The notes beneath the pieces are model-generated. The model was not told where the DNA came from. It made no database searches and saw only the letters and a list, made by a program, of their open reading frames with translations. The translations under genes and the position numbers were made by a program. A stretch of DNA of 64,000 bases from Alteromonas sp. LMIT006 (GTDB taxonomy: Bacteria; Pseudomonadota; Gammaproteobacteria; Enterobacterales; Alteromonadaceae). Location of the stretch: assembly GCF_024300645.1 (NCBI RefSeq), contig NZ_CP101291.1, positions 558,001-622,000 on the forward strand, read 5' to 3'. This document shows positions 20,229-29,700 of the stretch, in pieces. Within the stretch, counting starts at the first letter, position 1; each line of letters begins with the position of its first letter.

Positions 20229-21011
20229 ATGAAGGTAACAAAAAACTTGTTAATAGCAGGCTTAATGGGGCTTGCAGTTTCCAGCTTTAGCGGGTTAGCA
20301 CACAATCACGGTGACCATGGCGGTTCGGATTTAAAAAGCTTAGTCAAACAAGCGCAAAATGCCGATGGACGGCCAGAGCGTGATGCAGATCGCGACCGCA
20401 ATCGCAAGCCAGCAGAAACTTTGGCGTTTTTTGGGCTTGAGCCCGACATGAAGGTGGTTGAGCTGATGCCTGGTGGCGGTTGGTATACCCGGATTTTGGC
20501 ACCCGTACTGCATGAAAAAGGCGAGTATTATGTCGCATTGGGCACTAGCCGAGTTGAGAAAAACCTCATAGGTGAAGCGCCTTTTGACAAGATCAATGTG
20601 GTCGCCAAAGATGCCAAAATCTGGCGTGAGGAAGGCGCAAAGTTGTATTCGCTAGAAATGAGCGACTACGGTGTGACCGATGCCGACATGGTGCTGACCT
20701 TCCGCAACTACCACAACTTCGGCGAAGAGGGTCGCAAGGCCATGAACGATGCGGCGTTTAAAGCGCTTAAATCAGGCGGTATTTATGGGGTGGTTGATCA
20801 CACCGCTCGACACATGGAACCCTTCAATGATTCAAACCGCCGTCGTTTCGACCCAGTCAAAGCTATTTTAGAAATACAGGCTGCGGGATTTGAGTTTGTT
20901 GGCTATTCAGACCTACATTATCGCGAGGATGACGAATTAGAATACGAAGTGGGCGCACGCTCGGTGACTGGAAACACAGACCGTTGGACGTTGAAGTTCA
21001 AAAAACCTTAA
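20229..21011 (+). CDS. Secreted methyltransferase-like protein (COG4798)
   Basis: Class I methyltransferase-like protein of 260 residues preceded by a signal peptide (residues 1-24) and a His-rich start (HNHGDHGG). The SAM-binding region [19 protein letters not shown] is a good match to motif [15 protein letters not shown] and the later [13 protein letters not shown] correspond to later motifs. An enzyme of this type in the periplasm is odd because SAM is not known to be plentiful there, so it may bind another ligand. It is third in the amidohydrolase-VTT unit and ends in a stop codon overlapping that of the convergent tusA. Confidence 0.78.
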   Translation: MKVTKNLLIAGLMGLAVSSFSGLAHNHGDHGGSDLKSLVKQAQNADGRPERDADRDRNRKPAETLAFFGLEPDMKVVELMPGGGWYTRILAPVLHEKGEYYVALGTSRVEKNLIGEAPFDKINVVAKDAKIWREEGAKLYSLEMSDYGVTDADMVLTFRNYHNFGEEGRKAMNDAAFKALKSGGIYGVVDHTARHMEPFNDSNRRRFDPVKAILEIQAAGFEFVGYSDLHYREDDELEYEVGARSVTGNTDRWTLKFKKP

Positions 21012-21277
21012 TCAAGACCTTTTTTGATCACATAGCGATACGGCTCTTGAGTGGTATCGCTTTTTAGTAATTGGTGATCCATAAATCGGCAAAAACTCGG
21101 AATATCACGGGTTGTTGCCGGATCATCGGCGATGATCATAAGCGTTTGTCCATCCGCCATGTGCCGAATGGTTTTGCGGATCATCATTACGGGTTCAGGA
21201 CAGCGCAGACCTAACGCATCAAGCGTCTGGTCGGCCTGCATTAGAACGGGTTGATGGTTTTCAGGCTGTTCGGTCAT
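21008..21277 (-). CDS. tusA: Sulfur carrier protein TusA
   Basis: Small sulfurtransferase (89 residues) that takes persulfide from IscS and passes it on for tRNA 2-thiouridine synthesis. The active cysteine is C26 in [17 protein letters not shown], and [18 protein letters not shown] is the other family motif. I start at MTEQPENHQ, five bases after the pyrE stop; an upstream in-frame ATG lies inside pyrE and would add 21 unrelated residues. It is the last gene of the rph-pyrE-tusA unit. Confidence 0.92.
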   Translation of the reverse strand: MTEQPENHQPVLMQADQTLDALGLRCPEPVMMIRKTIRHMADGQTLMIIADDPATTRDIPSFCRFMDHQLLKSDTTQEPYRYVIKKGLD

Positions 21278-21281
21278 GCGG

Positions 21282-21926
21282 TTAGGCAATGCCGTACTGT
21301 TTGCGATAGGCGCGCATGGCTTGCAAGTGCTCGGCTTCATCGCCTTTTTCCGCCAAATATTCCATTACGTGCGTCATCGTCACAATGCTGACCACTTGAG
21401 TGTCAAAATCACGCTCAACTTCTTGGATTGCACTGAGCTCACCTTGGCCTTTTTCTTGTCGATCAAGGGCAATCAATACACCCGCTAATGTCGCTTGTTG
21501 TTGCGCAATAAGCTCCATAGATTCTCGGATGGCAGTCCCTGCGGTGATCACATCATCCACTAACATAATGCGCCCTTGCAAATCTGCGCCTACTAAGTTG
21601 CCACCTTCACCATGGGTTTTGGCTTCTTTGCGGTTAAAACAATAGGGAGTATCGATATTGTGCTGTGTGGATAAGGCCACGGCCGTGGTTGTAGCAATCG
21701 GAATCCCTTTGTAAGCCGGACCAAATAACACATCAAAGTCGATCTTGGCGTTCACTAAAGCCGCAGCATAACACTGACCTAAAGTGGCTAAATCTTTACC
21801 GGTATTGAATAAGCCAGCATTAAAAAAATACGGACTGACTCGTCCAGATTTGAGCGTAAATTCTCCAAATCGTAACACATTGCGCTTAATGGCAAATTCA
21901 ATGAAGTCACGTTGATAATCTTGCAT
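21282..21926 (-). CDS. pyrE: Orotate phosphoribosyltransferase
   Basis: Joins orotate and PRPP to give OMP in pyrimidine synthesis. The 214 residues match the family. The PRPP-binding motif is [17 protein letters not shown] and the orotate region is [16 protein letters not shown]. It follows rph by 14 bases as in E. coli. No pyrE attenuator of the E. coli kind is recognisable in the short gap. Confidence 0.97.
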   Translation of the reverse strand: MQDYQRDFIEFAIKRNVLRFGEFTLKSGRVSPYFFNAGLFNTGKDLATLGQCYAAALVNAKIDFDVLFGPAYKGIPIATTTAVALSTQHNIDTPYCFNRKEAKTHGEGGNLVGADLQGRIMLVDDVITAGTAIRESMELIAQQQATLAGVLIALDRQEKGQGELSAIQEVERDFDTQVVSIVTMTHVMEYLAEKGDEAEHLQAMRAYRKQYGIA

Positions 21927-21940
21927 GGTTCAGGCGCTCC

Positions 21941-22657
21941 TTATTGATTTAATGCAGATTTTTGTGCGTTAAAAATTTCATATAAACCGTCTTTGGCCAA
22001 GCCCAACATCTCATTGAGCTCATCAAAGCTAAACGGTTCGCCCTCAGCTGTGCCCTGTACTTCAATCAATTTACCCGATTCGGTCATGACAACATTCATG
22101 TCAGTTTCGGCTACTGAGTCTTCGGTGTATTCAAGATCAGCCACCGCTTCGCCGTTGACAACGCCCACGGATACTGCCGCAATCATGTGCTTGAGTGGAT
22201 TCGTTGAGATGATATTTTTGGCGCGCATGTGATTGATGGCATCAACCAGTGCCACACAGGCACCTGAGATAGAGGCCGTGCGCGTGCCACCATCGGCTTG
22301 AATGACATCGCAATCCAGAGTAATGGTATTTTCGCCAAGGAGTTTCAGATCGACAGCAGCTCGTAGTGAGCGTGCAATCAAGCGCTGAATTTCTAAGGTA
22401 CGACCGCCTTGCTTACCACGTGCGGCTTCGCGCTGAGAGCGAGTGTGCGTTGAGCGTGGTAGCATTGAATACTCAGCCGTAATCCAGCCTTCACCTTTGC
22501 CTTTCATAAAGCGCGGTACACCCTCTTCTACAGTCGCGGTGCAGATGACCTTGGTGTTGCCAAATTCAATTAAGACAGAGCCTTCAGCATGACAGGTAAA
22601 TTGACGGGTGATCGTCACAGGACGGATCTGGTTGGCAGTACGGCCATCAGCGCGCAT
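21941..22657 (-). CDS. rph: RNase PH
   Basis: Phosphorolytic 3'-5' exoribonuclease that trims tRNA and degrades structured RNA. The protein (238 residues) starts [14 protein letters not shown] and contains [37 protein letters not shown] and [20 protein letters not shown], all family hallmarks including the phosphate-binding arginine stretch GGTRT. The reading frame is full length, unlike the frameshifted rph of E. coli K-12. It is divergent from yicC. Confidence 0.97.
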   Translation of the reverse strand: MRADGRTANQIRPVTITRQFTCHAEGSVLIEFGNTKVICTATVEEGVPRFMKGKGEGWITAEYSMLPRSTHTRSQREAARGKQGGRTLEIQRLIARSLRAAVDLKLLGENTITLDCDVIQADGGTRTASISGACVALVDAINHMRAKNIISTNPLKHMIAAVSVGVVNGEAVADLEYTEDSVAETDMNVVMTESGKLIEVQGTAEGEPFSFDELNEMLGLAKDGLYEIFNAQKSALNQ

Positions 22658-22795
22658 AAAAAATCCTTAGCAGATAAACAAGCAGGTAAAATAAACGCAC
22701 ATATTATAGCCCAACATGTGTGACAGCGTCATTAACCATATGGCTTAAAATAGTGTACACTAAGCGCGTTTTAATATTTTTGATAGGAAACGCCC

Positions 22796-23656
22796 GTGAT
22801 TTACAGTATGACTGCCTTTGCCCGCCGAGAACTCAAAGCCGATTGGGGCTCTGCCGTGTGGGAAATTCGTTCAGTAAATCAACGTTATCTCGAAACGTCG
22901 TTTCGCTTGGTCGAGCAGTTTCGGGGACTAGAGCCAGTATTGCGCGAGCGTTTCCGCAAATCACTCCAGCGTGGCAAAGTCGAATGTACGTTGCGCTTCA
23001 TGCCAGCCCCTGGCGCGTCTAGCACATTAAATGTCAATCAAGAGTTGGCGGCTGCGGTAATTGCTGCGGCTGAGAGTTTGCCGATTGAGGGGCCTGAGTC
23101 GTTGAGCCGTTTGGAAGTGTTGCAGTGGCCAGGTGTAGTGGCATCTGCCGAAGCGGATATGGATGCCATTAATGCGCAGCTGTTGGCTGAGTTTGATTTG
23201 ACGCTTGCGGACTTCATCTCATCCCGTGCCGATGAAGGGGTGAACTTGAGCGAGATGATTGAACAGCGCTTAGTGGGCATTGAAGGCCAAGTGGCTTTAG
23301 TCACTGAGCGTATGCCTGAGGTGTTGGCATGGCAACAGGACAAGATTCGCTCGCGCTTTGAAGAAGCCAAGATTGAGCTGGATTCAGCCCGTGTTGAGCA
23401 GGAACTGGTATTGTTGGCACAAAAAGTCGATGTGGCCGAAGAGCTCGACCGTTTGGTATCTCATGTCGGTGAAACCCGTAAGATTCTGAAAAAAGGCGGA
23501 GCCGTTGGGCGTCGTTTGGACTTTATGATGCAGGAATTTAATCGCGAATCGAATACGTTAGGGTCGAAGTCGATCAGTGCGGAGATTACGCAAGCAGCGG
23601 TGGAGCTGAAGGTTTTGATTGAGCAGATGCGCGAGCAGATCCAGAATATCGAATAA
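22796..23656 (+). CDS. yicC: YicC-family endoribonuclease
   Basis: Member of the YicC/YloC family, metal-dependent hexameric endoribonucleases that in E. coli take part in small-RNA turnover. The 286 residues match the family, with the N-terminal MIYSMTAFARRELKADWGSA and SVNQRYLETSFRL, and the C-terminal GRRLDFMMQEFNRESNTLGS and DUF1732 region. The start is a GTG with AGGA 8 bases upstream. The 3' end of yicC is a known insertion site for SXT/R391-mobilisable genomic islands, and an integrase gene lies directly downstream here. Confidence 0.95.
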   Translation: MIYSMTAFARRELKADWGSAVWEIRSVNQRYLETSFRLVEQFRGLEPVLRERFRKSLQRGKVECTLRFMPAPGASSTLNVNQELAAAVIAAAESLPIEGPESLSRLEVLQWPGVVASAEADMDAINAQLLAEFDLTLADFISSRADEGVNLSEMIEQRLVGIEGQVALVTERMPEVLAWQQDKIRSRFEEAKIELDSARVEQELVLLAQKVDVAEELDRLVSHVGETRKILKKGGAVGRRLDFMMQEFNRESNTLGSKSISAEITQAAVELKVLIEQMREQIQNIE

Positions 23657-23683
23657 TATCCTGAGTAATTCATAGACATCCAT

Positions 23684-23712
23684 AAAGCCCTTTTTTATAA
23701 AGGGCTTTTTTA
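23684..23712 (+). terminator. Rho-independent terminator after yicC
   Basis: A 10-bp stem (AAAGCCCTTT/AAAGGGCTTT) with a TTTAT loop runs into a T-rich tail. It lies 28 bases after the yicC stop and marks the last recognisable core chromosomal element before the island. Confidence 0.85.
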
Positions 23713-23850
23713 TGTTTCAGTCCAAGGAAGTCTTCATTAATCCAGCAAAATCCAGAAATAATCGGTGGGCAAATTGGTGGGTAAAAATGCATTTACTTAC
23801 CTGAAAGTGGTGGGTATTATCTTCCTATCTACAACTAGTCGTGAAGCATT

Positions 23851-25074
23851 ATGAGTACCGCAGGTAAGCTCACTGTCAAAACAATTCAGTCAAAAGTTAG
23901 CAAGAATGATGTTGGTAAACATGCCGATGGTGGAGGGCTATACCTTGTCGTTCCAAAGTCCGGTTCGCCTTATTGGATGCTAAGGTACACATATAATAAA
24001 AAGCGTAAAGAAATGACTTTGGGTAAGTTAAATGACCTCAGTCTGCAAGACGCTAGGTATGAAGCCAGCACTAAAATGAAACAAGCCAGAGATGGTAAAG
24101 ACCCATTGCTCGAAAAGAAACGTGCTGAACAAGAATCCATTGTCACGGTTAATGATTTGTTTGAGGACTGGTTTGTAAGCGTGAGCCAAAGAATCAAAAA
24201 CAGTCAAATTCCTGAACGCGTTTACAAAAAAGACATCGCTCCGGTTTTAGGTGAAATAAAGTTAGATCAGCTATCTGCTAGAGACATCCGAACAGTGTTG
24301 AGCAACATTAGTAAGAGCGGACGAGCAACTATCGCTAACGATGCTCTAGGTTACTGCAAACAGCTGTTTAACCATGCAGTAAAACTAGACTTACTCCAAT
24401 ATAACCCTGCACTCGCATTTTCGCAAAAAGACGCAGGTGGTATCGAGCAAGCTAGGGAACGCGCCTTAACTGAAGAAGAACTAGGTGTATTCCTACAGAC
24501 CGCAAAAAAGCATATTAAACAGTTTGGTCAGGATAATTACCTAGCTGTTTTGCTTCTAGTTTGTTTGGGCGTCAGAAAGTCCGAGCTCTGTGAGGCAAAG
24601 TGGGATGAGTTTGACCTAGATGCTGCTGTATGGAACTTACCTGCCGCAAGAAGTAAAACTAATGTAGGGATTGATATTCCATTGGCGCGACAAGTCATTA
24701 GCTGGCTAAAAGAGCTAGAAGTACGTGCATGTGGTTCGGAGTACGTATTTCCAAATCGTAGAAGTAGTAAATCGCCTCATATGGGTTCAGATACGCTGAA
24801 CAGAGCGATATCTAAGATGTTTGGTAGGGAAATACGTCAATCTATGCATTCGAAGAACCTGATGGGCGATATGGAGTATTTCACAGTGCATGATTTACGA
24901 AGAACATGTCGAACACTGTTAGCAAAACTAGGTACCTCTAGCCATGTAGCTGAAAGATGCTTGAATCACAAGCTCAAGGGTGTAGAAGCTGTGTATAATC
25001 AGCATGATTACTTGGAGGAAAGAAGAGAAGCGCTTTGTCTACTTTCAGAAAATGTTAACAACTTAACTATCTAA
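23851..25074 (+). CDS. Tyrosine recombinase, P4-type integrase
   Basis: Site-specific integrase of 407 residues. The N-terminal arm-binding domain (DUF4102, ADGGGLYLVVPKSGSPYWMLR) is followed by a core-binding domain and a catalytic domain. Catalytic residues visible are R242 (LGVRKSEL), H347 and R350 (HDLRRT), H373 (NHK) and the nucleophile Y382 (VYNQHDY). All are intact, so the enzyme could be active. Its position directly after yicC suggests it inserted this island into the 3' end of that gene, as integrases of the MGIVflInd1-type mobilisable islands do. The upstream 140 bases hold GGTGGG repeats (GGTGGGCAAATTGGTGGGTA) typical of the leaders of such integrases. Confidence 0.93.
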   Translation: MSTAGKLTVKTIQSKVSKNDVGKHADGGGLYLVVPKSGSPYWMLRYTYNKKRKEMTLGKLNDLSLQDARYEASTKMKQARDGKDPLLEKKRAEQESIVTVNDLFEDWFVSVSQRIKNSQIPERVYKKDIAPVLGEIKLDQLSARDIRTVLSNISKSGRATIANDALGYCKQLFNHAVKLDLLQYNPALAFSQKDAGGIEQARERALTEEELGVFLQTAKKHIKQFGQDNYLAVLLLVCLGVRKSELCEAKWDEFDLDAAVWNLPAARSKTNVGIDIPLARQVISWLKELEVRACGSEYVFPNRRSSKSPHMGSDTLNRAISKMFGREIRQSMHSKNLMGDMEYFTVHDLRRTCRTLLAKLGTSSHVAERCLNHKLKGVEAVYNQHDYLEERREALCLLSENVNNLTI

Positions 25075-25228
25075 TTAAAACAGCTCTCTTTTTAAAGGTC
25101 GATTACGATCATTGTGCATTAACCAATATGTTAGGTTGGTAATACCTAGAAGGAGTGCAATACGACGTTTTATGTGAACGGCTTTGCCCATCCTCGTGCG
25201 TTGTCAACGTATTCTATCTAAATAAGGT

Positions 25229-25253
25229 TTATCTAAGAAAACTTCTTAGATAA
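25229..25253. repeat. Perfect 11-bp inverted repeat in the gap after the integrase
   Basis: TTATCTAAGAA and TTCTTAGATAA are separated by three bases. There is no T run beside it, so it is not a standard terminator. A partial copy of the arm (ATCTAAATAA) lies just upstream. It could be a binding site for an excision or relaxase protein or a remnant of the original island. Confidence 0.5.
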
Positions 25254-25294
25254 GGCAATGTATTCTTATGTAATCCCCCCATTTTAAACAGCAA

Positions 25295-26104
25295 TCATTC
25301 GTAGAAATTCATTAAGCTGCCTTTAGCACAGCAGTTGGCGGTATTGGGTCGTTCATTATTATATAACCATAACCACTTCGTTGCCAACTCTTGTGCTTGA
25401 GCAACACTTTCAAACATATGCATGTTCAGCCATTCGTGTCTTACGGTTCGATTAAAACGCTCGACATAAGCATTCTGAGTCGGTTTGCCAGGTTGGATGT
25501 AAAGTAACGTTATGTGGCGGTTATTCGCCCAAATTACGAGTTCATTCGAGATGTATTCGGGGCCGTTATCGCATCTAATGGCACTTGGTTTGCCTCGCCA
25601 TTCAATTACTTGCTCTAGCGAACGAATAACTCGTGCGCTTGGCATAGATAAGTCCACATCAATCGCTAAGCCTTCACGATTGTAGTCATCAATGACATTA
25701 AACGTTCTTAAGCTGCGGCCATCAGCCAAGGTATCTGACATAAAATCCATTGACCACACTTGATTTTTCGCCAGCGGCACACTTAAGGCATCTGGTCTAT
25801 CTCGTTTAATGCGTTTTCGCGGCTTTATCCGTAAGTTAAGTTCAAGCTCTCGGTAAATACGATAAACACGTTTGTGATTCCAACTAAATCCTTTGACGTT
25901 GCGCAAATACAAAAAGCACAAACCGAAACCCCACTGCTTGTTGGCTTCGGTCAATCGCAATAGCCAGTCTGCAACCAATGCATTTTCGCTTGATAGCAAA
26001 GGCACATAGCGGTAGCCACTTTCACTGATGTTGACGCAGGCACAGGCCAAACGAATACTAAACTGTCTGTCGGATACGAGTTTTTTCGCCATCTCGCGTC
26101 GCAA
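25295..26104 (-). CDS. IS3-family transposase OrfB, altered C-terminus
   Basis: Catalytic part of an IS3-family transposase with an rve integrase core. The DDE residues lie in VWSMDFMSDT (first D), RCDNGPEYIS (second D) and the E of QNAYVERFNRT. A 17-base deletion shifts the frame after NNERPNTA, so the last residues become NCCAKGSLMNFYE in place of VGGIPPTAVLKAA seen in copy 2. The DDE core is untouched but the family-conserved C-terminal GGI-P motif is lost, so activity is doubtful. In life it would be made mainly as an OrfAB frameshift fusion. Confidence 0.85.
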   Translation of the reverse strand: MRREMAKKLVSDRQFSIRLACACVNISESGYRYVPLLSSENALVADWLLRLTEANKQWGFGLCFLYLRNVKGFSWNHKRVYRIYRELELNLRIKPRKRIKRDRPDALSVPLAKNQVWSMDFMSDTLADGRSLRTFNVIDDYNREGLAIDVDLSMPSARVIRSLEQVIEWRGKPSAIRCDNGPEYISNELVIWANNRHITLLYIQPGKPTQNAYVERFNRTVRHEWLNMHMFESVAQAQELATKWLWLYNNERPNTANCCAKGSLMNFYE

Positions 26105-26112
26105 GAATGGCG

Positions 26113-26379
26113 TTACAGCTTTCCCTCAATGATCTCCTGTCGAATGTCTGCCTTAATACACTCTTCAGCATACATCTTTTTAAGACGCTTGTTCTCGTCC
26201 TCAAGTTCTTTAAGTCGCTTCAGCATCGAAGCGTCCATACCGCCAAACTTTGCACGCCATTTATAAAACTGAGCGCTACTCATGCCATGCTCTCGACACA
26301 AATCAGGCACCGACACTCCGGCTTCGTTTTGTTTGATCATTGCCATTATTTGGCTATCACTATATTTTGATTTACGCAT
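26113..26379 (-). CDS. IS3-family transposase OrfA (intact)
   Basis: DNA-binding part of the transposase, 88 residues: helix-turn-helix (YSDSQIMAMIKQNEAGVSVP, HGMSSAQFYKWRAKFGGM) and a leucine-zipper-like coiled coil (LKRLKELEDENKRLKKMY). It is full length here, unlike in copy 2 where codon 23 is a stop. OrfA alone usually regulates transposition by binding the ends. Confidence 0.88.
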   Translation of the reverse strand: MRKSKYSDSQIMAMIKQNEAGVSVPDLCREHGMSSAQFYKWRAKFGGMDASMLKRLKELEDENKRLKKMYAEECIKADIRQEIIEGKL

Positions 26380-26451
26380 TAGAAAACTCCTTCATTTTAT
26401 TTTATTGGAATTTTCTACTTATGACTACTGTGGTTTAGTGGGGGGATTACA

Positions 26452-26597
26452 GTGGGAGTTGTTATGTGATTGATGCTGACCATAAGTTAATTGATATTTC
26501 ATTTGTTGAACTGGTTGTTATGAGGGCAGGAGTTTATTCGGCAGATCGAGTTTTAGAAATGAGAGAGCAACTTAAGTCGCAACATAAAAGTCATTAA
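26452..26597 (+). pseudogene. 3' fragment of an unknown gene cut by IS copy 1
   Basis: Immediately outside the IS there is an open frame with no start, ending at a TAA. It encodes about 48 residues including CYVIDADHKLIDISFVELVV and YSADRVLEMREQLKSQ. The sequence is protein-like but I do not recognise the family. No 5' part is seen on the other side of the IS, which supports deletion of neighbouring island DNA. Confidence 0.5.
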
Positions 26598-26620
26598 ATA
26601 ACGAAAATAAGGAGTCTAGA

Positions 26621-26671
26621 ATGACTTCAACAAATTCAATATTCGATCAGATTAGTAATTTTACGAAATAG
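26621..26671 (+). other. Possible 16-residue ORF with good ribosome site
   Basis: AAGGAG lies 7 bases ahead of an ATG that opens a short frame, MTSTNSIFDQISNFTK. Such a strong site before so short an ORF suggests either a leader peptide or the truncated start of a gene. It follows the unknown gene fragment by 23 bases, so both may be remnants of the same lost operon. Confidence 0.3.
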
Positions 26672-26698
26672 CTAGCTTTTTAGTGATAGCAATAAAGC

Positions 26699-26735
26699 GA
26701 AGCTTCCAATTCATATACCTTGACTTGGAAGCTTC
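26699..26735. terminator. Hairpin between island remnant and czcA
   Basis: A perfect 11-bp inverted repeat (GAAGCTTCCAA/TTGGAAGCTTC) with a 15-base loop lies 20 bases past the czcA stop. Read on the minus strand it is followed by CTTTATT, so it may end the czc transcript. The T run is weak. Confidence 0.5.
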
Positions 26736-26754
26736 ACAATTGATGAAAATTGAA

Positions 26755-29700
26755 TTAGCGGGATAACTCCTCAATTTTCTTTTTGGAGAACCAGCGATAT
26801 AAAACAGGCAAAACAAACAATGTGAGTAATGTTGCTGTTATCAAACCACCAACTATAACACTTGCCAGTGGTCGTTGTATTTCAGCTCCTACACCATTTG
26901 ACATTAACATCGGTATTAAACCTAATGCAGATGTTATTGCTGTCATAAGAACAGGTCTCAAACGAGAAGTTGCTCCTTCAAAAACAGCATCAGTGACTTC
27001 TAAGCCATCTCTAATTCGCTGGTTTATACTTTCAACCATAACCACACCATTTAACACTGCAACACCAAATAGTGTAATGAAGCCAACGGAGCTTGGCACG
27101 GACAAGTATTGCCCAGAGAAATATAAGGAGAAAACACCGCCGATAACAGCCAATGGGACATTAACTAAAATCAACATGGCTTGACCAACTGAGCCAAATG
27201 CGAAGTAAAGCAAAAGAGCAATTAGCGCCAAAGATAAAGGAACCACTATAGCTAACCGTTGTTGTGCTCGTTGTTGACTTTCAAATTGACCACCAATGGC
27301 AACAGAGTAGCCAGCAGGTAAATCGACTTTCTCGGCGATTACCTGTCTGATATCGGCAACAACACTGCCCATATCTCTATTTTGCACGTTGGCTTGGATA
27401 ACAACACGTCGTTGCACATCATCTCTTCTCACTTGCGGAGGGCCTGACTCAAAAGAGATTGTTGCAACATCACCAAGACGAACCCAAGAACCTGTAGGTG
27501 ACTGAATGCGAATATCAGAAATAGCTTCTTTATTACTACGATATTCTTTTTCTAAACGCACATATATATCATAACGCTCATTCCCGTTGATGATTTGTCC
27601 TGCTTCAACTCCACCTATACCATCTCGTATCACTTCCATTATATCACCGACCGATAGGCCAAAACGTGAAAGCTCTTGTCTGTTTGGCTTTACAACTAAT
27701 TGAGCTTCACCAGCTATTTGTTCAAGCGCAACATCTCTAGCGCCTTCAACTTCTTTAATTGCCGATTCTATTTCTTGCCCTTTAACTGCCAATTGATTGA
27801 GGTCTGGTCCAAACAGCTTTATCGCTAGTTGTGCTTTTACACCAGATAGTAACTCATCTACACGGGTGGCAATTGGTTGAGAAAAGTTCAGTAAAAGTCC
27901 CGGAAACTCTTCAAGCGATTGTTCCATTTTGTTTTGCAGTTCATAACGGTTTGAAGCACTGGTCCACTCGGATACAGGTTTAAGTCCGATATAAATCTCG
28001 ATGTTATTAACTGGTTCAGGATCGCCGCCAATATCAGGTCGCCCGATACGGCTTAGTGCATAAGTAACTTCAGGAAATGCCATCAACTTTTCTTCTAATA
28101 TAGGTGAAACCATCAATGCAGTATCTAAACTAGAAGAAGGAGCAAGAGTTGCTCTTAAGTTAATTGTTCCTTCTTCTAGCTCTGGAACGAATTCAGTACC
28201 TATGTAAGGTATAATTGAAAAAGCCGAAACAACCATAATTAGCGAGGTAACAACAATTAACTTGGTACGTTTAAGTGCAAACTTAAGCCCCTTTTTATAT
28301 AGCTTATCTAAAGGTTTAACGACAAAGCTTTCTCTTTCTTTTATGCCTTTTTTGAACATGAAAGTGGCGAGTGCTGGTACGATAAACAAGGCAACAACAA
28401 TAGCTGAAATGATGGCTAAAATAATACTAATTGCCATTGGCTGGAATAATTTTGCTTCGACGCCTTCAAAGCTAAACAAAGGCAAGAACACGACTAAAAT
28501 GACAGAAGCAGCAAAAAATACTGGGCGAGCCACTTCTTTTCCTGCTTGTTTTAGCCGCAACTCGATACCATGATCATCTTTTTCTATTGCAAAGGGATCA
28601 GTATCATCACTAGGAACACGTGCTTCTACACTTTGTTGGTGTGTTGAATCAGGGTGGTTTAAATGTTTAAACATATTTTCAACCATGACCACTGAGCCGT
28701 CCACAAGCATACCAATAGCTACGGCAATGCCACCTAGTGACATAAGATTGGCAGAAATTCCCCACCAAGCCATGATCATTAATGCAATACCTACCGATAT
28801 TGGAATGGAAATAAGAACAAGAAACGTTGCTCTTAAATTCATTAAGAACAGGGCAAGCACGATACAAATAAAGATAAAGGCAAGTGCTAGTGCATTGACT
28901 ACAGTACTGACAGCTTGTTCGATTAAATCAGCTTGATCATAGAAGGGTTCGAATCGAACACCTTTAGGTAATGCCTGATTGATTAGTGGAATTCGTGCAT
29001 TAATACCATCAATGGTTGCTTTTGTATTGGAACCCATACGCTTGAGTACAATGCCTGAGACAACTTCACCTAGGTTTTCAACTTTTCCTTCGGACGTTTT
29101 ACGGGTCATAGTGACCGCACCTTGTCGAATTTCACTACCTAGTTCAACTTTGGCTACATCAGAAACCGTCACAACAGTACCATCTACGGTTTTTACAGGT
29201 ACTTGCTTAATGTTGCTAATGCCTGCTTCACCACTTTCGAACCAACCCGTTCCTCGAATAACAAGCTGCTCTTGTCCTCGGTTTATATACCAACCGCCAA
29301 CGTTGGCATTGTTACTATCAAGTGCATTAACGATATCTTCTTGCGACAATCCATATGCAAGGAGCTTAGAGGGAGCTATGTTCACTTGATATTGCCTAAC
29401 ATTACCTCCGAAAGATAAGACATCTGTGACACCATCAACTGGCATAATCAGCAATTTGATTATCCAATCATTGAGGCTTCTGAGCGCCATTGAGTCATAT
29501 CCTGCGTCTTTATCTGACACGAGCAAGTATTGAAATACTTGACCTAACCCTGACGTATTTGGTCCCATTTCAGGCGTACCTACACCGTCAGGTATCAACT
29601 CTTTTGCAGCTTGAAGCCGTTCAAAGACGAGCTGCCGTGCAAAATAGATATCAGTCCCTTCTTTAAAAACGACAGTAACGCCAGACAGCCCTGTTTTGGA

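Larger units (their letters stand above)
25269..26451 (-). mobile_element. IS3-family element, IS407-like, copy 1 (17-bp deletion)
   Basis: Ends are TGTAATCCCCCCA and its inverted copy TGGGGGGATTACA. It holds orfA and orfB of an IS3-family transposase on the minus strand. It is near-identical to the copy at 59693-60892 but 17 bases shorter because half of a palindrome near the end of orfB is missing. The four bases outside the ends (CTTA and GTGG) do not match, so there is no target duplication, which suggests recombination or adjacent deletion after insertion. Confidence 0.9.
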
